From contig CAYHZS010000014.1 of the NCBI GenBank assembly GCA_964361185.1, positions 1 through 15,491 on the forward strand: a DNA stretch of 15,491 bases. The letters are read 5' to 3'. Of the stretch, positions 5,803 through 11,586 are shown one piece after another. The notes beneath the pieces are model-generated. The model searched no databases and was not told the origin of the DNA. It worked only from the letters and a program-made list of their open reading frames with translations. The number at the start of each line of letters is the position of its first letter. Position 1 is the first letter of the stretch. The position numbers were made by a program, and so were the translations under genes. The stretch is from JBAZYZ01 sp964361185 (GTDB lineage: Bacteria > Patescibacteriota > Minisyncoccia > Phycocordibacterales > VMEP01).

Positions 5803-6519
5803 TTATTTAACAAATATTTTTCCTGTCCGCCGGCTTGACACTTTAACATCGCTCTCTATTTTTCCGTCATGCAAGCGAATTATTCTCTCCGCATATTCCG
5901 CGGTATAAGTTTCGTGAGTGATGAGAATAATGGTATGCCCTTTTTCGGCGTTGAGCTTCTGAATTATTTCCATGACCACTTCTCCTGATTTCGAATCTAA
6001 GTTTCCCGTGGGCTCGTCGGCGAATATAACCTGCGGGCTATTTACCAAAGCTCGAGCGATTGCCACACGTTGCTTTTCCCCGCCGGAAAGTTGGGAGGGT
6101 TCGAAGTCCAATCTGTGTGAAAGGCCAACTGACTCAATCGCCTTTCTCGCTAAGCCGTCCCACAGTTCTTCTTTAACGCCTGAATATACCAGAGGCAATT
6201 TGACATTTTCAAACACGGTTGTCCGCGGAAGGAGATTGAAAGACTGAAAAACAAAACCAAACTTTTTATTTCGGACATAAGCAATTTCTTCATCGGTATG
6301 CTTCGTTATCGATTTCCCTTCAAAAAGATATTCCCCGCTCGAGGGCATGTCTAGAAAGCCGAGAATGTGAAGCATGGTGGACTTACCAGAACCGGATGGG
6401 CCCATAACCGCGACAAACTCCCCTTCCTTAATCCCGAAAGAGATGCCTTTCAAAACCTGAGTCGCCACCTCCTCGTCATGATAGATCTTTTCCAGATTTT
6501 TTACTTCAATGAGAGGCAT
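5803..6519 (-). CDS. MacB/LolD-type ABC transporter ATPase
   Basis: A 238-aa nucleotide-binding subunit with all catalytic motifs intact: Walker A GPSGSGKST (40-48), Q-loop Q92, signature LSGGEKQ (144-150), Walker B VIFADE (164-169) with the following D-loop GNLDS, and switch His H202. The family-specific features of the MacB/LolD/YknY group are present, such as the PTGNLDSKSGE block. A C-terminal tail of about 18 residues (KVSSRRTGKIFVK) extends beyond the usual end. It should dimerise on the cytosolic face of the FtsX-like permease encoded two genes downstream. The start is preceded by a TATAAT placed for a 5-nt leader, so it may have its own promoter in addition to read-through from the adaptor gene. 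Confidence 0.95.
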   Translation of the reverse strand: MPLIEVKNLEKIYHDEEVATQVLKGISFGIKEGEFVAVMGPSGSGKSTMLHILGFLDMPSSGEYLFEGKSITKHTDEEIAYVRNKKFGFVFQSFNLLPRTTVFENVKLPLVYSGVKEELWDGLARKAIESVGLSHRLDFEPSQLSGGEKQRVAIARALVNSPQVIFADEPTGNLDSKSGEVVMEIIQKLNAEKGHTIILITHETYTAEYAERIIRLHDGKIESDVKVSSRRTGKIFVK

Positions 6520-6595
6520 GTGCTTCGCAAATTATAAATTTCAAATTAAAAATTTCTAAAATTAATGCGTTAGAAAATTATTTTGAAATTTGAAA
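6520..6595. repeat. AT-rich degenerate intergenic repeat (copy 1)
   Basis: A 76-bp spacer between the adaptor and ATPase genes built almost only of words such as AAATTT, GAAATT and CAAATT. ATTATTTTGAAATTT (6577-6591) recurs exactly at 11551-11565, and CAAATTATAAATTT (6528-6541) recurs in inverted orientation at 11567-11580. No coding sense is seen. Confidence 0.6.
6531..6536 (-). promoter_or_regulatory. -10-like hexamer before ABC ATPase
   Basis: On the minus strand TATAAT (6536 to 6531) predicts a start near 6524, a 5-nt leader. The spacer is AT-rich, so chance is possible. Confidence 0.35.
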
Positions 6596-8125
6596 TTAGT
6601 TGGTCTTTACCTCGTCGCCTTCTTTAAGGCCGGAGAGAATCTCAACGTCGCCATTTGAACCACGAAGTCCAGTCGTAACGATAACTTCCCTGGCGCTCCC
6701 CCCTTCCACAAGACTGACCGTTTTCACCTCCCCCTTTACGGTAATGGTCCTGCTGGGAAGATACAAAACATTTTCCCGTCTTTCTCCAAATATATCAGTG
6801 TTAGCTGTCATTCCGGAACGTATGCGAGAGTCATTCTGCTTGAACTGAAGGGTGGCCTTATACGTGGCCACGCCATCAATGATCGTTTCGGCGGGATCAA
6901 TTTTTGCCACAGTCGCGTCAAAAAATGCGTCGCTTCCGTACGCGTCTAAGGTTATTTGGGCTTTATCTCCTATTTTAATTTTAGCAATATCGGCCTCGGG
7001 AACATTTGTTTCTATTTCAAAAACCGCGTCGGAAATGACCGAAACAAGCGAAGTTAATGGGGCAATTTCTCCAACCTTGGCGTCTTGTTTTGTCACTACT
7101 CCAGTGATAGGCGAAATAATCACTGTTTTAGCAAGCTGGGCTTCCAGATTTAGAACATTAGCCATTGCTCCCTCCACTGTAGCCTCCTGCCCCCTAATCT
7201 GCTCCTCCGCCGTTCCGGCTTCTTTCAATGCCAATTGAGACAGCGCGTTATTTAATTTTTCTTCTGAAGCCGTGATGCCATTTAAAGCGGTGGTCACATT
7301 CGTCCGTCCTAAAGCCACAGCTGCCTTATACCCGTCCATGGTCGTCTGGGAAATTCCGGAGCTAACGGTAAAAGAATTTACCGCAAAAGCGACTTTATCC
7401 AGATAGCCTTGAACCGCGCGTAAGTTCCCTTTGGCTTCGGTTATGTATTGATCTATCATCTCCGGCGAATCAGATAGTGCTCCGTTGGAAAGATCCCAAA
7501 GCAGCAGCATCTTTTCCATGGCCGGACGACCAGTCTCAATTTCTGTCTTTAGCTGAGAATCTGACATTACGAAATTGAATTGAGGGGTAGCACTTCTTCC
7601 GTTGGAAAAAAGCTGGTCAACCTTATTGCGGATGGCATCATCCGCGTTTACGTAGCTATTCTTTATGTCGTTTACTGAATCGTTGATGGCATTTTGGACG
7701 GCAATTTGTGAAACAACCAAATCTTCCGATCTTGTCCCTCTTTTAAGCTCCTCGAGTTTAGCCTGACTTGACTTAACTGCTGCTTTTGCCTGTAAAAGTT
7801 GCGCGGAAATATCGGCACTATCGAGCACTATTACATAAGAACCTGCTTCTACCCGATCTCCAACCTTGCGGTAAACTGCTGCCACTCGTCCACTCTTTTC
7901 GAACGAAAGACTCACTTCACTCGCAGGTCTTACCGTACCGGTTACAGAAATTGTCTGTGATATGACCCCTCTTTTGACTGGAACGGAATTGATAACTGTT
8001 TTTTTACTGCCCGAGTAATACCAGAGGATTCCTCCCGCTATTACAATCACGACAATCGCCGTTAAATACGGCCGGCGAACGACAAAACTTTTTATTGCCC
8101 CGTAGTATTGCTTGAGTTTTTCCAT
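6596..8125 (-). CDS. HlyD/MacA-like membrane-fusion adaptor
   Basis: A 509-aa adaptor for the exporter. Residues 1-19 are basic and cytosolic; TM at about 20-37. A first lipoyl half (about 74-105, SGRVAAVYRKVGDRVEAG) leads into a helix (105-135); the second helix (about 300-335) returns to the second lipoyl half (335-366, ISPITGVVTKQDAKVGEIA). A beta-barrel (about 368-440) and a membrane-proximal domain (about 445-505, GLKEGDEVKTN at the end) follow. Between the hairpin helices lies an insert of about 160 residues (140-300), mostly helical, which makes the protein longer than typical MacA (about 370 aa). It opens the minus-strand run and is divergent from the nuclease gene. No SD is visible. 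In a cell without a classical outer membrane this adaptor would guide substrate through the wall. Confidence 0.92.
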   Translation of the reverse strand: MEKLKQYYGAIKSFVVRRPYLTAIVVIVIAGGILWYYSGSKKTVINSVPVKRGVISQTISVTGTVRPASEVSLSFEKSGRVAAVYRKVGDRVEAGSYVIVLDSADISAQLLQAKAAVKSSQAKLEELKRGTRSEDLVVSQIAVQNAINDSVNDIKNSYVNADDAIRNKVDQLFSNGRSATPQFNFVMSDSQLKTEIETGRPAMEKMLLLWDLSNGALSDSPEMIDQYITEAKGNLRAVQGYLDKVAFAVNSFTVSSGISQTTMDGYKAAVALGRTNVTTALNGITASEEKLNNALSQLALKEAGTAEEQIRGQEATVEGAMANVLNLEAQLAKTVIISPITGVVTKQDAKVGEIAPLTSLVSVISDAVFEIETNVPEADIAKIKIGDKAQITLDAYGSDAFFDATVAKIDPAETIIDGVATYKATLQFKQNDSRIRSGMTANTDIFGERRENVLYLPSRTITVKGEVKTVSLVEGGSAREVIVTTGLRGSNGDVEILSGLKEGDEVKTN

Positions 8126-8154
8126 GGCTAAAATAGCTTAATATTACGGGTAGC

Positions 8155-8183
8155 ATTTTATCACATTTTGGTGTTTTTGGCAG
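8155..8183 (-). promoter_or_regulatory. Likely promoter of the exporter run
   Basis: On the minus strand CTGCCA (8183 to 8178), a 17-bp spacer and TAAAAT (8160 to 8155). The expected start is near 8148, a leader of about 23 nt. It shares sequence with the divergent nuclease promoter. Confidence 0.45.
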
Positions 8184-8194
8184 TCTGATAGAAT
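8166..8194 (+). promoter_or_regulatory. Extended -10 promoter, leaderless nuclease start
   Basis: TGA-TAGAAT (TG at 8186-8187, hexamer 8189-8194) is an extended -10; TTTTGG (8166-8171) at 17 bp or TTGGTG (8168-8173) at 15 bp could serve as -35. The predicted +1 is 8201, exactly the start codon. AGGTGG directly abuts the ATG and is too close to act as an SD. Confidence 0.5.
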
Positions 8195-8200
8195 AGGTGG

Positions 8201-9364
8201 ATGAGAACTTCCTATTCCGCCCTAGATACCTTCAAGACCTGTCCACTGAAATACAAATATCAGGAAATAGACAAGCTAAAAGCGCCTAAGCGCATAGAAG
8301 CGATTTTCGGCACGCTTCTCCACTCCGCGCTTAAATATATGTTTGAGAGGAACCCGCTCTACCCCACCGTGGATGAAGTGGTGAATTTTTTCACCAAAGA
8401 ATTCAACGAAAAATCGGAAAAAATAGTCTGGCCGAATGAAGAAAGAAAATCTGCGGATGAAAAGGCCTATTTTGAGGAAGGAATTAAGCTCATCAAAAAT
8501 TTCTATTCTAAAAATCAGCCATGGAATTTTAACGCGCTTGAGCTCGAAAGTAGATTCGCACTGGAAATCCCCGACGAAAAATCGGGAGAAACGCATACTT
8601 TGGCTGGCATTATAGACCGCATAGATAAAAACGACGCGGATGAAAGCTATGAAATCATAGACTATAAGACTGGCAAGAAAATGCCGGCGGAAGAAAAGCT
8701 TTCGGATAATCTTCAACTGAATGTTTATCATTTGGCCCTCACTCATAGATGGCCATCAATCAAACCCGAAAAAATAAAGATGTCACTTTATTTTTTAAAG
8801 CATAATGAAAAGATTTCAGCGGAAGCAGACCCGAGCAAGGCTGAAAAAACCAAAAAAGCGCTTTTGACAACAATACGGGAAATCGAAGAAAGAAAAAAAA
8901 ACGGTGATTTCCCACCTACTCCAGGGCCTCTTTGCGACTGGTGTGGATTCAGAAAAATGTGCCCCATGTGGTCGCATGAATACAAAAAAACGGAAACCCC
9001 GTCTGACGAAGAGGCCGCTCAGGCAATACGTGAATATTTTGAAATTAAAAATAAAGAGGACGAAAATGACAAGCGGATTAAAGAACTTCGCGCTAAGATA
9101 CTCGCCTATATGGACGCTCAAAAACTAGGGCGGGTTTTTGGAGGAGAAGGCTATATAACTAAAACTGTGCAAGAGCGAATCTCTTTTGATATTGATATAA
9201 TAAAACCAATTTTGGAAAAATTGGGATTGTGGAATGAAGTACTAGAACCGGACAATAAAAAACTTCTTCAAATCATTCAAACCCTGTCTGACCAAGACCG
9301 AGAAGCCGCCCTTTCGGCTAAAACTGTCAAATCATTCGTTACCCTCAAGGCAAGCAAGAAATAG
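8201..9364 (+). CDS. Cas4/RecB-like PD-(D/E)XK nuclease with Fe-S site
   Basis: A 387-aa nuclease. Motifs in order: SYSALDTFKTCPLKYKY (4-20), GTLLHSALK with H41, the catalytic D139 in GIIDRID, D154-Y-K156 in EIIDYKTGK, and QLNVY (172-176). Cysteines C14, C245, C248 and C254 form the Cas4/AddB-style arrangement that holds a 4Fe-4S cluster (one Cys before and three after the nuclease core). A C-terminal extension of about 130 residues follows, including a charged helical stretch (270-305) and no motif I recognise. No helicase or cas genes are near, so it is a solo enzyme, probably in DNA repair or processing, rather than part of CRISPR adaptation. Its stop is TAG. It is divergent from the exporter run and convergent with the Ham1-like gene. 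Confidence 0.9.
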   Translation: MRTSYSALDTFKTCPLKYKYQEIDKLKAPKRIEAIFGTLLHSALKYMFERNPLYPTVDEVVNFFTKEFNEKSEKIVWPNEERKSADEKAYFEEGIKLIKNFYSKNQPWNFNALELESRFALEIPDEKSGETHTLAGIIDRIDKNDADESYEIIDYKTGKKMPAEEKLSDNLQLNVYHLALTHRWPSIKPEKIKMSLYFLKHNEKISAEADPSKAEKTKKALLTTIREIEERKKNGDFPPTPGPLCDWCGFRKMCPMWSHEYKKTETPSDEEAAQAIREYFEIKNKEDENDKRIKELRAKILAYMDAQKLGRVFGGEGYITKTVQERISFDIDIIKPILEKLGLWNEVLEPDNKKLLQIIQTLSDQDREAALSAKTVKSFVTLKASKK

Positions 9365-9368
9365 AATC

Positions 9369-9405
9369 TTTTTTCACTTGGCGATTTCACCGCCAAGTAA
9401 AAAAA
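9369..9405. repeat. Hairpin with reversed T/A flanks
   Basis: A perfect 8-bp stem, ACTTGGCG (9376-9383) with CGCCAAGT (9391-9398), 7-nt loop, between convergent genes. The T-run lies on the left and the A-run on the right, so on either strand the hairpin is followed by A, not U. The runs would instead lengthen the stem. It is in terminator position but has the wrong polarity for an intrinsic terminator. Confidence 0.7.
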
Positions 9406-9428
9406 CCAGCCAGCCGCGTGGTCTGGAT

Positions 9429-10031
9429 CTACAAAACACCACTGACAAATGAACAAAGTTGTACGCCTAATGTCCGTTGCCAAAAGACAGTTTGTTCTTC
9501 TACCGACATTTCGGAAATATATTTTCCCGTTTCGGGATCGATTTGAACGGACTCAAGTGGATATCCAGGTATTCTTATGGGACTACGTTTGCTTGTGAAA
9601 ACGCGCGGAGTACGAATAGTCATTTCTGAAATCTTGCCGTTTGGATCAGCTATGCAAACTCCGTATTCCCAGTACCCCGTAGTCTGCCCACCCAATGATT
9701 CTATGAGCGTAACCCCATGGTCGAGCAATTCACTATCGGTAGTCGCAAATGTTCCACCTATACGTCGCACATGTATACCGGGTTGGTCTTCCGACTTCAA
9801 ACCGTCGAGAAATAGCGCATTATCCATCGACAACACTGTTTGCCCTAGAACTCTTGCATAAGCAATTGCTTTTTTCCGGGCGTTTTCCTGAACCGTCTTC
9901 CCGTCTTCCACGACTTCGGGCAACAGCTTTTTGTCTGCCACTCCCAAAACCTCAATGTGAGCTGGCAAAAGCGCGTCTCGCATTTGAGCAATTTTGGCCG
10001 AGTTGGTTGTGCCCATTACGAGCGTTTTCAT
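9429..10031 (-). CDS. Divergent Ham1/RdgB-like NTP pyrophosphatase
   Basis: A 200-aa protein of the ITPase-like fold, which hydrolyses dITP/XTP to monophosphates to keep damaged purines out of nucleic acids. The N-terminal MGTTNSAKIAQMRDAL (6-21) is the nucleotide-binding TNxxK motif; ENARKKA (49-55) and SMDNALFLDGL (68-78, D70) correspond to the family's ENAxxKA and DDSGLxVDxL blocks; PGIHVRR (84-90) and GKYISEMSVEEQ (169-180) follow. Several usual residues differ: the DDSG block reads MDNA, and the C-terminal SHR is replaced by FWQR. It may therefore act on a different nucleotide or be a weak enzyme. It has no SD, is convergent with the nuclease gene and has no same-strand partner close by. 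Confidence 0.82.
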   Translation of the reverse strand: MKTLVMGTTNSAKIAQMRDALLPAHIEVLGVADKKLLPEVVEDGKTVQENARKKAIAYARVLGQTVLSMDNALFLDGLKSEDQPGIHVRRIGGTFATTDSELLDHGVTLIESLGGQTTGYWEYGVCIADPNGKISEMTIRTPRVFTSKRSPIRIPGYPLESVQIDPETGKYISEMSVEEQTVFWQRTLGVQLCSFVSGVL

Positions 10032-10112
10032 GGTAGTTTACTGCTATTTCTAAAAACTGAATCGAATTTGATATTACCCCGTAAATGAGCAAAAAACAAC
10101 ATACTCTTATTG

Positions 10113-10132
10113 CAGTCTTTTGCAAAAGATTG
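10113..10132. repeat. Palindrome in gap 10032-10238
   Basis: A 14-bp perfect palindrome TCTTTTGCAAAAGA (10116-10129), extended to 20 bases by two further pairs and one G-T. It lies upstream of the Ham1-like gene. It might be a protein-binding site or an RNA hairpin. Confidence 0.5.
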
Positions 10133-10195
10133 AAATAAGAATGAATCAATATTGTTGATTTTTTTGTTCTACCCTTCGCGCAAATGATTCCATGG

Positions 10196-10213
10196 AACAA
10201 TTTCTAAATTGTT
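10196..10213. repeat. Perfect 8-bp inverted repeat
   Basis: AACAATTT (10196-10203) with AAATTGTT (10206-10213); GATT (10186-10189) and AATC (10214-10217) can extend it. It lies about 25 bases past the stop of the Ada-like-domain gene. No T-run follows on the minus strand, so it is at best a weak terminator. Confidence 0.5.
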
Positions 10214-10238
10214 AATCAGTCGAATATGGCGCGAAACG

Positions 10239-10658
10239 CTATATTCCGGGACAATTGGCGGCGGGTTGTAACCCGCGAGCTTCCGCTTCCTCTTTAGTCT
10301 CAAACCATACCTTATTCGCCTCGTTGATGCGGTCCACTCCCCCACACCACGGCAAATAATATTTGGTACCATTTTTTGAGGCCACATATTTCCCCTGCTC
10401 GGTGCTTGCTTTCCCGCTTTGCTTTTGCGCGATTACTGCCACTCCGGCAAACGTTTCCCGCCCCGTTTCTTCTACAACTATGGGGTCCTTCCCTTCCTCA
10501 ATTTTAGACAACCTGCCCAATCCAAAACTGGCAAAAGCTACTAAAATAATGATCAAGGCAATGAAAACATCCTTATTTTGCAACATATTTAACCCATCCA
10601 TAAGCGTATTTCTGGCGACATTGATTTTTTCCCTAAAATAGTTTAATATTTTACGCAT
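10239..10658 (-). CDS. Membrane-anchored protein with Ada-like C-terminal domain
   Basis: A 139-aa protein when started at 10658. A basic N-terminal helix (1-28) precedes one TM segment (about 31-50), a charged linker, and a C-terminal module (about 89-138): KYVASKNGTKYY, PWC (C105), a stretch rich in N and E, VWFETKEEAEARGLQPAANC (C136). The 'KYYLPWC...VWFxTKEEAEARGLxPAxxC' layout resembles the zinc-binding domain of Ada, which has four Cys; only two appear here, so metal binding is doubtful. The topology suggests the module lies outside the cell. The upstream ATG at 10667 is rejected because it overlaps the TATAAT -10, whose predicted start is 10658-10659. Its function is unknown; similar proteins recur, to my recollection, in Parcubacteria. 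Confidence 0.78.
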   Translation of the reverse strand: MRKILNYFREKINVARNTLMDGLNMLQNKDVFIALIIILVAFASFGLGRLSKIEEGKDPIVVEETGRETFAGVAVIAQKQSGKASTEQGKYVASKNGTKYYLPWCGGVDRINEANKVWFETKEEAEARGLQPAANCPGI

Positions 10659-10665
10659 TGTTGGC

Positions 10666-10671
10666 ATTATA
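10666..10671 (-). promoter_or_regulatory. Consensus -10, leaderless start
   Basis: Minus-strand TATAAT (10671 to 10666) puts the expected +1 at 10658-10659, on the ATG at 10658. The hexamer overlaps an in-frame upstream ATG (10667), which rules that start out if this promoter is real. The -35 region is poor. Confidence 0.5.
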
Positions 10672-10703
10672 GTGCATTTGTATTCCCACTAAAAGCTAAG
10701 AGC

Positions 10704-10709
10704 TATAAG
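10704..10709 (+). promoter_or_regulatory. -10-like hexamer of rpmA
   Basis: TATAAG predicts a start near 10716 and a 10-nt leader with no SD. TTGTAT (10678-10683) as -35 would need a long 20-bp spacer. Confidence 0.35.
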
Positions 10710-10725
10710 CTAACACCTACCTAAC

Positions 10726-10998
10726 ATGGCCCATAGAAAAGCCGGCGGAACAGCCAGCAACCTTAAAGATTCAAACCCGCAATATTTGGGAATCAAGCTC
10801 TACGACGGAGAAACCGCCAAAGCAGGTTCTGTTTTGGTGCGCCAGCGCGGAACAAAAATAGTGGCCGGAAAAAACGTCGGACTCGGCAAAGACCACACGC
10901 TTTTCGCCCTGAAACCAGGTATGGTTAAATACGGCTCCACACGAAAGACTGGTTTTAACGGAAAAACTGTCGTTAAAAAAACCGTGAATGTAAACTAA
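10726..10998 (+). CDS. rpmA: 50S ribosomal protein L27
   Basis: A 90-aa L27. The MAHRKAGGTASNLKDS start, LGIKLYDGE, VRQRGTKIVAGKNVGLGKD and HTLFALKPG blocks are canonical. The N-terminal tail begins directly with MAHRKAGG and lacks the cleaved pre-sequence found in Firmicutes; this tail reaches the peptidyl-transferase centre. The gene stands alone, without the usual rplU (L21) in front, and faces rplI with a shared terminator. There is no SD (the leader reads CACCTACCTAAC), which is unusual for a highly expressed ribosomal gene. The stop codon's last A belongs to the terminator stem. Confidence 0.98.
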   Translation: MAHRKAGGTASNLKDSNPQYLGIKLYDGETAKAGSVLVRQRGTKIVAGKNVGLGKDHTLFALKPGMVKYGSTRKTGFNGKTVVKKTVNVN

Positions 10999-11030
10999 TC
11001 AAAAACCCCGCCGAAAGCGGGGTTTTTGAT
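10998..11030. terminator. Bidirectional terminator between L27 and L9
   Basis: A perfect 14-bp stem (10998-11011 with 11017-11030), centred on CCCCGC/GCGGGG, with loop CGAAA. A-run on the left and T-run on the right make it an intrinsic terminator in both directions. It begins in the L27 stop codon and ends 2 bases before the L9 3' end. Confidence 0.95.
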
Positions 11031-11032
11031 TA

Positions 11033-11476
11033 TTATAGGCTTTCAATAATCAGTTTGAACTCTCCTTTTTTGTCGTGAATTTTAACGGGGATGGTGAATT
11101 CTCCGACTTCGCGTATTGGCTTTTCCAGAATAATATGTTCAGGCTCTATATCAATTCTGGTTTGTTTCTTTAGGGCATCCACTAATTCTGCACTATGAAT
11201 ACCAGCGAACAAGTGTCCTTTCTCATTGGCCTTTTCTTTAAGTGTTATGACAACACCACCCAATTCACCAACATTTTTCATCAGTAAATTCTCCTGCACT
11301 TTCTTCTGTTCCTCTCCGGCCTTTTTAAGCAGTTCCACTCTGGCAATGGCCTTATCAGAGGCTACTTCAACCAATCCTTTTGGTAAAAGCATATTCTTGG
11401 CATAGCCATCGGCAATATTTTTTACTTCATATTTCGAGCCAACTCTCGGTACATCTTTTAAAAATATTACGCGCAT
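11033..11476 (-). CDS. rplI: 50S ribosomal protein L9
   Basis: A 147-aa full-length L9. The N-terminal domain holds MRVIFLKDVPRVGSKYEVKN and GYAKNMLLPKGL (24-35), which binds 23S rRNA; a long connecting helix (about 40-75) follows; the C-terminal domain contains GHLFAGI (87-93) and the HIILEKPIREVGEF segment. L9 restrains the neighbouring ribosome and helps keep frame. Its presence is informative, since some Patescibacteria lineages (Microgenomates among them, as I recall) lack L9. It lies 110 bases downstream of the S41 peptidase on the same strand, across an AT-rich repeat spacer, and its usual partners (rpsF, ssb, rpsR) are absent here. There is no SD. Confidence 0.97.
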   Translation of the reverse strand: MRVIFLKDVPRVGSKYEVKNIADGYAKNMLLPKGLVEVASDKAIARVELLKKAGEEQKKVQENLLMKNVGELGGVVITLKEKANEKGHLFAGIHSAELVDALKKQTRIDIEPEHIILEKPIREVGEFTIPVKIHDKKGEFKLIIESL

Positions 11477-11586
11477 ATTTTTATAATTTTTAATGTCTAA
11501 TTTTTAATTTTTAAGTAAATCTTAATTTCTCAATTTTCAAACATTTGAACATTATTTTGAAATTTAAAATTTATAATTTGAAATTA
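11477..11586. repeat. AT-rich degenerate intergenic repeat (copy 2)
   Basis: A 110-bp spacer between the S41 peptidase and L9, almost all A/T with words TTTTTAATTTTTAA, GAAATTTAAAATTTATAATTTG and so on. It shares one 15-base direct word and one 14-base inverted word with the spacer at 6520-6595. It may form AT-rich hairpins. No gene is seen. Confidence 0.6.

Noticed and set aside
6852..7238. 128-aa plus-strand reading frame
   Set aside because: It is an antisense shadow of the adaptor gene, with Ser/Ala-rich noise and no domain.
4343..8125. Naming the exporter a macrolide pump (MacAB)
   Set aside because: The ATPase and permease are separate proteins and substrate specificity cannot be read from sequence, so only the family is stated.
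8201..9364. Cas4 of a CRISPR system
   Set aside because: There are no other cas genes and no repeat-spacer array in the window; the motifs fit a general RecB/AddB-like nuclease equally well.
10659..10667. Start of the Ada-like-domain gene at 10667
   Set aside because: That ATG overlaps the TATAAT hexamer, so it would lie upstream of the predicted transcript start.
11480..11485. -10 hexamer TATAAA for rplI on the minus strand
   Set aside because: It is so close that transcription would start inside the gene; it is better seen as part of the AT-rich repeat.
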